A model generated the notes under the pieces. It was not told where the DNA came from. It worked only from the letters and a program-made list of their open reading frames with translations, and ran no database searches. DNA of 21,405 nucleotides from an uncultured Clostridia bacterium. Lineage in GTDB: Bacteria > Bacillota > Clostridia > Peptostreptococcales > Anaerovoracaceae. The translations under genes were made by a program, and so were the position numbers. The stretch spans positions 1 to 21,405 of the forward strand of contig CALDNM010000216.1 in assembly GCA_937915045.1 (NCBI GenBank). The letters run 5' to 3'. Shown here piece by piece: positions 1 through 6,566 of the stretch (the stretch's first letter is position 1; each line of letters starts with the position of its first letter).

Positions 1-4
1 AAAG

Positions 5-19
5 GGCCCTTCTAGGGCC
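5..19. other. Short perfect hairpin at left edge
   Basis: A 6-bp inverted repeat, GGCCCT and AGGGCC, flanks a 3-base loop (TCT). Read on the minus strand it lies just beyond the lysine operon terminator and is followed by CTTT before the window ends. It could be a second, backup terminator or part of a neighbouring structure outside the window. The lack of sequence to the left prevents a decision. Confidence 0.3.
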
Positions 20-48
20 AAAAGCAAACCACCGGCTGAGCCGGTGGT
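20..48 (-). terminator. Intrinsic terminator of the lysine operon
   Basis: A 9-bp perfect stem (ACCACCGGC at 28-36, GCCGGTGGT at 40-48) carries a 3-base loop. Read on the minus strand it is followed by the T-rich tail TTTGCTTTT. It lies about 230 bp after the dapH stop, beyond the tandem repeat, and is the first strong terminator after dapH. The plus-strand side also has a short T run (CATGTTTTT), so it may work in both directions. Confidence 0.75.
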
Positions 49-102
49 CATGTTTTTGATTCGGTTTCCGAAAAACAATTTTATGTTTTCTTTCAAGTTT
101 TT

Positions 103-317
103 TGCTCTTGTGACTGCTATTTCACGTTTCTCAGTGAGTCGACCAGGCCTGTTTTGGAATGGTGTGGTCCTCATCAAGCAAAATGCTCTTGTGACTGCTA
201 TTTCACGTTTCTTAGTGAGTCGACCAGGCCTGTTTTGGAATGGCGTGGTCCTCATCAAGCAAAATGCTCTTGTGACTGCTATTTCACGTTTCTCAGTGAG
301 TCGACCAGGCCTGTTTT
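103..317. repeat. 81-bp imperfect tandem repeat overlapping the dapH 3' end
   Basis: There are two full 81-bp copies (103-183 and 184-264) and a 53-bp partial third copy (265-317). The full copies differ at two positions only: C132 versus T213, and T163 versus C244. The partial copy is the real 3' end of dapH: it covers codons 224-235, the stop codon and 14 bases downstream. Each full copy therefore holds a duplicate of the dapH tail plus a 28-bp segment not found in dapH. Because the C-terminal residues still resemble other DapH proteins, the gene is the likely source and the outer copies are duplications. The period is 27 codons, which leaves plus-strand frames open and creates spurious ORFs. 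Confidence 0.9.
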
Positions 318-986
318 TGAGTCGGTCTTTGCGTCTTTCTTTTTGATGACTTTAGCAGGTGTCCCGGCGACTACTACGCCGGAAGGGACATCTTCGACCA
401 CTATAGATCCGGCCGCGACGACTGAGTCTTTTCCGACTCTTACGCCTTCGAGCACGACGCAGTTCGCGCCGATCAGGACTCCGTCTTCGATGATGACAGG
501 AGTAGCTGACGCGGGCTCTACAACGCCGGCGAGCACAGTGCCCGCTCCGATGTGGCAGTTCTTGCCGACAGTAGCGCGGCCGCCGAGGACAGCGTTCATG
601 TCGATCATCGTGCCGTCACCGATGACAGAGCCGATGTTTATAGTAGCTCCCATCATGATGACCACGTTCTCGCCGATATCGACCTTTTCCCTTATAGTCG
701 CTCCCGGCTCGATACGCGCTTTGACTTCCTTCATATCGAGGAGGCCGACGCCTGAATTCCTTCTATCGTTTTCTATTACTTTATCTATGACCGCGTCGCT
801 GTTTGCTTCGAGGACGGGACCGATGTCGGCCCAGTCACCAAAGACGATGCTGTCTCCGGCCTTGCCGTCGGCTCCGAAAACTTTGCAGCCAGGGAAATCG
901 ATCCCGCGGCTGGTCTTTAGATATAGTTTTACGGGAGTCTTTCCCTTTGAGTTGCTTATATAATCAATTATTTCCTGCGCGTTCAT
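279..986 (-). CDS. dapH: 2,3,4,5-tetrahydropyridine-2,6-dicarboxylate N-acetyltransferase
   Basis: Cytoplasmic enzyme that acetylates tetrahydrodipicolinate with acetyl-CoA, the committing step of the acetylated diaminopimelate branch to lysine and peptidoglycan. The protein has 235 residues, the normal DapH length. The N-terminal part (about 1-90) contains ENDRRNS at 72-78 as in Bacillus DapH. A left-handed beta-helix of hexapeptide repeats follows (about 90-205), with TINIGSVIGDGTMIDMNAV and GGRATVGKNCHIGAGTVLAG, which are DapH hallmarks that separate it from succinyl-type DapD. The C-terminal AGTPAKVIK fits the family. The start follows a modest AAAGGA site. It is the last gene of the lysine operon, 20 bp after dapB. 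Its last 12 codons are duplicated downstream as a tandem repeat. Confidence 0.95.
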   Translation of the reverse strand: MNAQEIIDYISNSKGKTPVKLYLKTSRGIDFPGCKVFGADGKAGDSIVFGDWADIGPVLEANSDAVIDKVIENDRRNSGVGLLDMKEVKARIEPGATIREKVDIGENVVIMMGATINIGSVIGDGTMIDMNAVLGGRATVGKNCHIGAGTVLAGVVEPASATPVIIEDGVLIGANCVVLEGVRVGKDSVVAAGSIVVEDVPSGVVVAGTPAKVIKKKDAKTDSKTGLVDSLRNVK

Positions 987-1006
987 TAAGTATGGGTTTC
1001 CTTTCT

Positions 1007-1735
1007 TCAGCCTTTAAGTACATCGTGCATGTCGTATAGTCCGTTTCCTTTTCCCGCGGCGAATCCTGCAGCCTTAAGAGCGCCTACCGCGAATATTTTC
1101 CGGGAGCTCGCTCTGTGAGTGATCTCGAGGATCTCATCGGTACCGGCGTAAATGACAGTGTGAGTGCCGGCTTCAGTGCCGCCTCTTATAGCGTTTATGC
1201 CGATCTCCTTCTTCTGCCTTTTGCAGTTCCCGGATCTTCCGAGGACCTTTTCGTATTCACCATCAGGATCCATCGCGTTTGCCAGCATCAGAGCTGTGCC
1301 GCTCGGAGCGTCGAGCTTGCGGTTGTGATGCATCTCGATGACTTCCATGTCGAAATCGTTTTCAAGTATCGGAGTGATACTGCGAAGGACATCCTCCATG
1401 ATATTGATCCCGTATGAAAAGTTCGATGTGTGTACGACAGGGACCTTTTCGGAAAGTTTGCTGATAGTTTCAAGCTGCTCATCTGTATATCCTGTCGTAG
1501 CTATGATGAACGCCGGGGCTTTTCCTTCTCCTGTTTTCTTCTCCGCGTAATCGACCATCATCTGAAGATTGGCCGGATTGGAGAAGTCGAGTACGGCATC
1601 GACATCTTTCTTTACATCGAGCAGTGACTCACCGTTCTGAGGCTCAATAGCCGCGGCAACGTTTATGCCCGACGCATTTGCTGTATCTTCGATCATGTGA
1701 CCCATCGCGCCGTATCCGAGTATAGCTATATCCAT
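1007..1735 (-). CDS. dapB: 4-hydroxy-tetrahydrodipicolinate reductase
   Basis: Reduces the DapA product to tetrahydrodipicolinate with NAD(P)H in the cytoplasm. The 242-residue protein is slightly shorter than the usual 250-270. It opens with a Rossmann nucleotide-binding loop, GYGAMG at 7-12. The catalytic signature EMHHNRKLDAPSGTA is at 134-148, with the histidine pair at 136-137 and the substrate lysine at 140. The late motif IRGGTEAGTHTV and the tail ITHRASSR are typical. The start ATG follows GGAGAG at suitable spacing. It sits between dapA (30 bp upstream) and dapH in the riboswitch-controlled operon. Nothing about it looks damaged. Confidence 0.96.
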   Translation of the reverse strand: MDIAILGYGAMGHMIEDTANASGINVAAAIEPQNGESLLDVKKDVDAVLDFSNPANLQMMVDYAEKKTGEGKAPAFIIATTGYTDEQLETISKLSEKVPVVHTSNFSYGINIMEDVLRSITPILENDFDMEVIEMHHNRKLDAPSGTALMLANAMDPDGEYEKVLGRSGNCKRQKKEIGINAIRGGTEAGTHTVIYAGTDEILEITHRASSRKIFAVGALKAAGFAAGKGNGLYDMHDVLKG

Positions 1736-1765
1736 TTTTATGGCTCTCCTTGCTTTGTGCTTGTG

Positions 1766-2647
1766 TTATATGATCCCGAGGTTCTTGAGTTCGCCTCTCA
1801 GCTTCTCGCGGTTCTTATCCTGCATAGGTACGAGAGGCAGTCTGCACGGTCCGGCGTTGAGACCGGCCATGTTCATTGCTTCCTTGATAGGGATAGGGTT
1901 CGTCTCGATAAAGAGATCGTTGATGAGCTCGAGATACTTGAGCTGCATCTTCCCGGCCGCCGCGAAGTCACCTTCGAGAGCAGGCTTGCAGATATCAGCA
2001 GTCTCTTTCGGACAGAGATTCGCGAGTACCGAGATGACGCCGTTTCCGCCGACACTCATAAGAGGTACTGTGATATCATCGTTGCCCGAATAGATATCGA
2101 AATCATCATTTATGCATCTCGCGCATTTGCAGACGAGACCCATGTCGCCGCTCGCCGCTTTCACAGCCGCGATGTTATCATACTGACTGATCTCAGCCAT
2201 AGTAGGGTAGTCGAAGCTCATGCCCGTTCTGCCCGGTACATTGTACATGATGATAGGTGTGTGGACAGCGTCCGCTACAGTCTTGAAATGCGCCTTCAGG
2301 CCCGCCATAGTCGTCTTGTTGTAAAACGGTGTGATGACGAGAAGAGCATCTGCGCCCATCTTCTCATATTTGATAGAAGTCTGCTTCGCGATCTCAGTGC
2401 AGTTCGAACCCGATCCCGCGATGACAGGTACTCTGCCATTGACTTCCTTGATGACGAGCTCGACGATATTGTCGCGTTCTTCCGTCGTCAGGCATGGGCT
2501 TTCAGCCGTAGTGCCAAGAGCGAGGATCGCCTGCGTACCGTTTTCGATCTGCCAGTTTACCAGCTCGCGCAGTTTATCGTAATTCACGCTCATGTCATCA
2601 TTGAACGGCGTGATCATTGCCACTGCTGATCCCTTAAAAATACTCAT
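1766..2647 (-). CDS. dapA: 4-hydroxy-tetrahydrodipicolinate synthase
   Basis: Condenses pyruvate with aspartate semialdehyde, the first lysine-specific step. The protein is a 293-residue TIM-barrel aldolase of normal family length. The Schiff-base lysine is K163 in AVKAASGD, the catalytic tyrosine is Y135 in MYNVPGRTG, and the GTT loop is at 45-47. The usual GTTGES reads GTTAES here, a mild substitution. The start is set by a strong AAGGAGG site 8 bases before ATG. It lies 20 bp after the aspartate-kinase homologue and 30 bp before dapB, in one transcript. Feedback control cannot be judged from the sequence. Confidence 0.97.
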   Translation of the reverse strand: MSIFKGSAVAMITPFNDDMSVNYDKLRELVNWQIENGTQAILALGTTAESPCLTTEERDNIVELVIKEVNGRVPVIAGSGSNCTEIAKQTSIKYEKMGADALLVITPFYNKTTMAGLKAHFKTVADAVHTPIIMYNVPGRTGMSFDYPTMAEISQYDNIAAVKAASGDMGLVCKCARCINDDFDIYSGNDDITVPLMSVGGNGVISVLANLCPKETADICKPALEGDFAAAGKMQLKYLELINDLFIETNPIPIKEAMNMAGLNAGPCRLPLVPMQDKNREKLRGELKNLGII

Positions 2648-2667
2648 TGTTGTAACCTCCTTACAAG

Positions 2668-3717
2668 TTATATCCCAAATGCCCGTCCGAGAGAGATAAC
2701 GGCATTGCCCTTATCCTCGCTGGCAACAGTGATCTGTATCGAGATCTCGGATGTGCTAATGTTGTAGAACTTTATATTTTCCTCGTCGAGGACCTTGAAG
2801 AACTTCGCCGCGACTCCGACATATGAAGCCATGCCCGCGCCGACGAGCGATATCATCGAGAGACCCTTTCTGCTCTCTACAGTAATGCCGCTGAACGCCG
2901 GGTTCCCGCTCATATTATCTTCGAGCTTTCCGCCCTGATCTTTCGTGCAGCTGAACGATATGGAGCAGCTTCCGTCATCATCGACCTGCTGTGATATCAT
3001 ATCGACGTTTATCTTCAGATCGTCCAGGAGAGCGAAGCATTTCGCCGCTGCTCCTGTGTTTTCTTTTATCCCTTTGAATGTGAAGACCTCTATGTCTTCC
3101 TTTACACTTATCCCCGTCACAGGGGTGTTATCCACGAGCAGATTTGTATTGTTCATGATGAATGTTCCTTTTCTTCTGTCTTTTTCAAGAGGTCCGATCG
3201 CGAGGATCCTCACATGATTTCGTTTTGCGATCTCAATAGCTTTGCCTTCGACCACCCAGTCTCCGAGGTTGGAAAGCTCCATGACTTCGTCATATGTCAG
3301 GAACCTGCGCTCAGCCGCGTCCGGATAATACACCGGGTCAGCCGACCTTATCGCTCCGCCCTCGCGGACGAACTCGCAGTCCCATCTGAGATGCGCCGCG
3401 ACGATGACGGCCGTAGTATCGGGATCGACATCCTTATCGAGCGCTCCCGGCGAGACCGGTACCTTGCCGGACTGCACCGCCGATTTAATAGCATTGATGT
3501 CTCCGTCCTTCACGAATACAGCGTCCACAGAGCATTTTATCAGCTCCTCAGTCAGCGCCTCAGCCTGCTCAGTTCCCGTGCCGACGCCTCCCGGCGACGA
3601 GGTGACTGCAGCGAGACCGTAGTCCGGGATCTTTCTCTCAGCGATGTCCTCGGCGATCTTCCGGATCTTTTCCGGAGAATCGATCACCGCTCCGCTGAAC
3701 TTCATTACAGTGTTCAT
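2668..3717 (-). CDS. Aspartate kinase homologue with degenerate catalytic domain and two ACT domains
   Basis: Aspartate kinase normally phosphorylates aspartate to start lysine, threonine and methionine synthesis. This 349-residue protein is about 60 residues shorter than typical single-function enzymes. The C-terminal half has two good ACT domains (about 203-265 and 285-349), the second ending in the expected STSEISI-type strand. The kinase half has drifted: KFGG(S/T)SV reads KFSGAV at 6-11, the GRGGSDT loop is reduced to VDPDTTA at 97-103, the TDVDGVYTADPR region reads GGAIRSADPVYYPDA at 120-134, the ATGE segment has no counterpart, and the LHPR stretch reads VVEGKA. YDEVMELSNLG at 142-152 still marks the family. 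Its ATG overlaps the lysA stop by 4 bases. It may be a divergent active enzyme or an ACT-bearing regulatory pseudo-kinase. The family call is secure, the activity is not. Confidence 0.8.
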   Translation of the reverse strand: MNTVMKFSGAVIDSPEKIRKIAEDIAERKIPDYGLAAVTSSPGGVGTGTEQAEALTEELIKCSVDAVFVKDGDINAIKSAVQSGKVPVSPGALDKDVDPDTTAVIVAAHLRWDCEFVREGGAIRSADPVYYPDAAERRFLTYDEVMELSNLGDWVVEGKAIEIAKRNHVRILAIGPLEKDRRKGTFIMNNTNLLVDNTPVTGISVKEDIEVFTFKGIKENTGAAAKCFALLDDLKINVDMISQQVDDDGSCSISFSCTKDQGGKLEDNMSGNPAFSGITVESRKGLSMISLVGAGMASYVGVAAKFFKVLDEENIKFYNISTSEISIQITVASEDKGNAVISLGRAFGI

Positions 3718-4988
3718 AGTTCGATCCTTTCATCAGTTTCAAGTGTTGTCATATCTTCGTAAGTCTCGCGTTTTATAACGAGTCTCGCTTCGCCGTCTTT
3801 GACGAAAACCACCGGCGGCCTGCCGCACTTATTGTAGTTGCTGGCCATCGAATATCCATAAGCGCCTGTGGCGTAAACTATCAGGTAATCACCTTCGTGC
3901 AGCTCCGGCAGGAACGCGTCATGGATGATGATGTCCGCGGATTCGCAGTTTTTGCCCGCGATGCAGTAATGTCTTTTCGGCTCATCGTTTTCTTTATTGA
4001 CGATCGCGCAGGTGTATTCCGATCCGTAAAGGGCAGGGCGGATATTGTCCGACATGCCGCCGTCTACGAACGCGTAGTGCAGAGTCTCCGTATCCTTGAG
4101 ATAACCTACCTTATATACAGATACTCCGGCTTCTCCTACCACCGAGCGTCCCGGCTCGATGCAGAGACGTTTAGGTCTGACTTTCGCCTTCCCGAATACC
4201 TCTTCGCATTTCTTTATCGAATATCTTGCCATCTCGCCGAGAGGGACAGGCTTGTCGGATTCAGTGTATTTGATCCCGAAGCCGCCTCCGAGGCTTATGA
4301 ACTCGGCGGCGTATCCGCTGCGCTCACATATATCATCCGCGAACGCGCTCATCGTCTCGATCGCTTTTCCGAACGAGTCAGGATCCGTGATCTGCGAACC
4401 GATATGCATGTGGAAACCTTTGAAGTTCAGGAATCTTCCATCGTCCACGATGCTCATCACGCGGTGTATGTCAGAAGTCTTTTTAACGGATATACCGAAC
4501 TTCGAATCTATATTGGCTGTAATGACATATTCGTGAGTATGGGCTTCAATGCCCGGGTTTATACGAAGCACCACATCGATGCCTTTTTCCATCTTGTCTG
4601 AGATCCTTACGAGCTTCTCCGCTTCGCCTATATTGTCGAGCACGATAGTGCCGCATCCAAGCTCGAGAGCCTGCTCGATCTCTTCTTCAGTCTTGCTGTT
4701 GCCGTGGAAGAAGACGCGGTCCATATCCATGCCGGCTTTATGAGCGCCGTACATCTCTCCGCCGCTGACGACATCGAGATACGCGCCTGCATCATTCACT
4801 ATTTTATACATCGCTCCGCAGCCGAACGCTTTTGTAGCATATGCTACTTCAGTATCGAACATCTCAGAACGAAAGTTTTCCTGAGCAGTGCTGAGCTGCT
4901 TTTCGATAGCCGCCTGATCAAAGATCTGGAGCGGAGTGCCAAGTTCGCGCGCCAGTCTTCTGACGCAAACATCACTGATTTTCAACAT
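3714..4988 (-). CDS. lysA: Diaminopimelate decarboxylase
   Basis: PLP enzyme (alanine racemase-like fold III) that decarboxylates meso-diaminopimelate to lysine. It has 424 residues from the ATG chosen at 4988. PLP lysine K53 lies in AYATKAF. HMHIGSQI is at 193-200, GGGFG at 234-238, and the phosphate-binding EPGR at 278-281. The substrate cysteine lies in CESAD (C348), and GAYGYSMASNYN is at 375-386. The frame stays open for 61 more codons upstream, but those bases are the lysine riboswitch and terminator, and ATG 4988 matches the family start and follows AAGGAG. It is the first gene of the operon and its stop overlaps the next start. Placing lysA first puts the last pathway step directly behind the riboswitch. 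Confidence 0.97.
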   Translation of the reverse strand: MLKISDVCVRRLARELGTPLQIFDQAAIEKQLSTAQENFRSEMFDTEVAYATKAFGCGAMYKIVNDAGAYLDVVSGGEMYGAHKAGMDMDRVFFHGNSKTEEEIEQALELGCGTIVLDNIGEAEKLVRISDKMEKGIDVVLRINPGIEAHTHEYVITANIDSKFGISVKKTSDIHRVMSIVDDGRFLNFKGFHMHIGSQITDPDSFGKAIETMSAFADDICERSGYAAEFISLGGGFGIKYTESDKPVPLGEMARYSIKKCEEVFGKAKVRPKRLCIEPGRSVVGEAGVSVYKVGYLKDTETLHYAFVDGGMSDNIRPALYGSEYTCAIVNKENDEPKRHYCIAGKNCESADIIIHDAFLPELHEGDYLIVYATGAYGYSMASNYNKCGRPPVVFVKDGEARLVIKRETYEDMTTLETDERIEL

Positions 4989-5010
4989 TGTAACTGTTTC
5001 TCTCCTTCTT

Positions 5011-5047
5011 AAAAAATAAAAGCCGGCAAGGGCTATGCTCTTACCGG
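5011..5047 (-). terminator. Riboswitch-controlled intrinsic terminator (expression platform)
   Basis: On the minus strand an 8-bp stem pairs CCGGTAAG with CTTGCCGG (one G-U) around a 9-base loop. TTTATTTTTT follows, then the lysA ribosome binding site. An alternative 5-bp hairpin pairs CGGTC (5061-5065) with GACCG (5045-5049). It would use up the terminator's 5' arm and touches the 3' strand of aptamer stem P1. This is the layout of an OFF switch: lysine stabilises P1, the alternative hairpin is lost and the terminator forms. Confidence 0.8.
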
Positions 5048-5063
5048 TCAACATCTGATCGAC

Positions 5064-5226
5064 CGCAGCTATAGCGCACCTACTTTCGTAGACAGTGCCG
5101 CGGCTGTTGACCGCGACCCCACTGCAGGGCCATGCCTGACCATACAGTTCGGCGGAGATTGCCTCTGACATGATATACGCCTGCCGGCTGACATGTTTTC
5201 ATCTGCTCCGCTTCCTCTAATCTGCA
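5064..5226 (-). ncRNA. Lysine riboswitch (L-box) aptamer
   Basis: Read on the minus strand between the promoter and lysA. The 5' end has AGAGG followed by GC, close to the conserved AGAGGUGC. The core GCCGAA is followed by a stem (CTGTA with TGCAG), then TGGG, another stem (CGCGG with CCGCG), the conserved ACTGTC, and a closing hairpin (CTAC GAAA GTAG). P1 can form from GCAG and TAG near 5217-5225 paired with CTA and CTGC near 5065-5073, with a small internal loop. The element order and the lysine operon downstream make the call firm. Exact ends are approximate. It should sense intracellular lysine and shut off lysA through dapH. Confidence 0.87.
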
Positions 5227-5248
5227 TTTACTTTTTCGATTGACCACT

Positions 5249-5277
5249 ATATTATCTTAAAATCGACGCAATTACAA
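5249..5277 (-). promoter_or_regulatory. Lysine operon promoter
   Basis: On the minus strand TTGTAA (5272-5277) is separated by 17 bases from TAATAT (5249-5254). Both boxes match the SigA consensus at 4 of 6. Transcription would begin near 5242, giving a leader of about 250 nt that holds the complete riboswitch before lysA. It is back to back with the promoter of the amidohydrolase gene. Confidence 0.5.
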
Positions 5278-5296
5278 CCCTTTTGAGATATATTTA

Positions 5297-5305
5297 TGAT
5301 ATAAT
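5297..5305 (+). promoter_or_regulatory. Extended -10 promoter for the amidohydrolase gene
   Basis: TGATATAAT is a perfect -10 hexamer with the TG extension. No good -35 lies at the right distance, which is common for extended -10 promoters. Start of transcription is expected near 5312, about 29 bases before the ATG. Confidence 0.6.
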
Positions 5306-5340
5306 AGCACATCTCAGGGAGCATTGAATGGGAGAACACT

Positions 5341-6480
5341 ATGTTATATAAAAATGAAGCGAAAAAATATTACGAAGGTATGAAGGCCGACAGAAGGGCA
5401 CTGCACGAGATACCTGAAGTGCTCGACGACCTTCCGGAGACAAAAGCCTATGTGCTGGGTATTCTCCGGGGGATGAAATGCGAGATCGGCGAATTCATGG
5501 AAAGCGGCCTCACCGCGTTTTTCGATTTCGGGAAGGAGACATCGCTCGCGTTCAGATGCGATATGGACGCTCTTCGTATCACCGAAAATGAGCAGTGTGA
5601 ATATGTGTCGACGCACGAAGGGATGATGCACGCGTGCGGACACGACGGACACATGGCGATGGCGCTCGCTCTCGCGCGTTACTGCAATAAAAAGAAAGAC
5701 CTGCCGCAGAATATACTGATCATATTCGAACCGAACGAGGAAGGCCTCGGCGGCGCGGAGAATATATGCAAGACGGGCATCCTGGATGAAAAGAATGTGC
5801 AGGCGGTGTTCGGTACGCACATGTGGCCATTCGGGGAGAAAGGTGTAGTAATGACACGGCCGGGCGCGATGATGGCTCAGTCGGCGGAGATAGATGTGAA
5901 AGTGCGCGGCAAGAGCGCTCACGCGGCGAACAAGGGCGACGGGATAGACGCGATCAACGCGTCAGTGGAGTTTCTGCATTATGTGTATCAGATGAGACGC
6001 GACGAGACGCCTGAGGGGAAGACGACGGTGATCAATATGGGCAAGTTCCACGGCGGGACTATGAGGAACATCCTCGCGGGGTCGGTCGAAATGAACGGGA
6101 CTATGCGCGGGTACGACAGCAAGCTGTTCAGGCATCTGCAGGAATGTATATCAGATATCGCGGATGATATAAGCAAGAAGACGGGGGCAAAGTTCAATTT
6201 GCATTTCAGCGCGGGTTATCCGCCGGTGCTGAATGACGCGGAGCTATATGAGAAGATCCTTCCTGTTCTTGAAGAAGAAGGTGTGGTGAGGAAGGAAAAG
6301 CCGGAAATGATCTCGGATGATTTTTCCTTCTTCGGCAGGTACAAACCGGCGATATACTTTTTCCTGGGAACGGGGACAAATGAGGCGCTGCATACGGCAG
6401 ACTTTGATTTTGACGAAAAAGTGCTCGTTGCCGGACTGGCTGTGTATATCGCTTTAGTGAATAAATATACATTTTTATAA
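5341..6480 (+). CDS. M20-family amidohydrolase, probable N-acetyldiaminopimelate deacetylase
   Basis: Metal-dependent hydrolase of peptidase family M20 (subfamily D type, as IAA-amino acid hydrolases and N-acetyl-DAP deacetylases), 379 residues, full length. Metal ligands seen: C99 and H101 in HACGHDGH, E133/E134 in NEEGLGGAE, H160 in GTHMWP, and a late histidine at H351 in ALHTADFDF. The usual SEDF of the late motif reads SDDF at 326-329. The dimerisation insert begins near KSAHAA (191-196). The start ATG follows GGGAG at 7 bases. DapH makes an acetylated intermediate that needs such a deacetylase, the lysine operon lacks one, and this gene shares its upstream region, so N-acetyl-L,L-DAP is the favoured substrate by context. 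M20D specificity is hard to read from sequence, and another N-acyl amino acid is possible. Confidence 0.75.
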   Translation: MLYKNEAKKYYEGMKADRRALHEIPEVLDDLPETKAYVLGILRGMKCEIGEFMESGLTAFFDFGKETSLAFRCDMDALRITENEQCEYVSTHEGMMHACGHDGHMAMALALARYCNKKKDLPQNILIIFEPNEEGLGGAENICKTGILDEKNVQAVFGTHMWPFGEKGVVMTRPGAMMAQSAEIDVKVRGKSAHAANKGDGIDAINASVEFLHYVYQMRRDETPEGKTTVINMGKFHGGTMRNILAGSVEMNGTMRGYDSKLFRHLQECISDIADDISKKTGAKFNLHFSAGYPPVLNDAELYEKILPVLEEEGVVRKEKPEMISDDFSFFGRYKPAIYFFLGTGTNEALHTADFDFDEKVLVAGLAVYIALVNKYTFL

Positions 6481-6495
6481 GAAAATTTACAAAAG

Positions 6496-6530
6496 ACCCT
6501 TGATTTTGACCGATCAGGGGTTTATTATAT
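6496..6530 (+). terminator. Possible terminator after the amidohydrolase gene
   Basis: CCCTTGAT (6497-6504) pairs with ATCAGGGG (6513-6520) over 8 bp with one G-U, extended by A-T at 6496/6521. An 8-base loop and the T-rich tail TTTATTATAT follow. It is 16 bp past the stop codon. The T run is interrupted, so efficiency may be modest. The same bases contain the likely argC promoter. Confidence 0.5.
6500..6528 (+). promoter_or_regulatory. Likely promoter of the argCJBD operon
   Basis: TTGATT (6500-6505) is followed after 17 bases by TATTAT (6523-6528, 5 of 6 matches). The start would be near 6535, about 32 bases before the TTG start of argC. The -35 and spacer lie inside the dyad also listed as a terminator. 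I could not identify a convincing ArgR box. Confidence 0.5.
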
Positions 6531-6566
6531 ACGCATTATAGAATTTCAGTATAGGAGAAAAGACAA

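Noticed and set aside
44..346. 100-residue plus-strand frame made of 27-residue repeats
   Set aside because: It is a by-product of the 81-bp tandem repeat, whose length is a multiple of three. It is antisense to dapH at its end and has no ribosome binding site.
154..963. 269-residue plus-strand frame opposite dapH
   Set aside because: Antisense shadow of a confident gene. Its start lies in the repeat and it resembles no family.
1697..2629. 310-residue plus-strand frame opposite dapA
   Set aside because: Antisense shadow produced by codon bias. It has no ribosome binding site or recognisable domain.
4989..5171. 61-codon N-terminal extension of lysA starting at 5171
   Set aside because: These bases hold the lysine riboswitch and terminator. 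The family N-terminus and ribosome binding site support ATG 4988, and the extra residues look like no protein domain.
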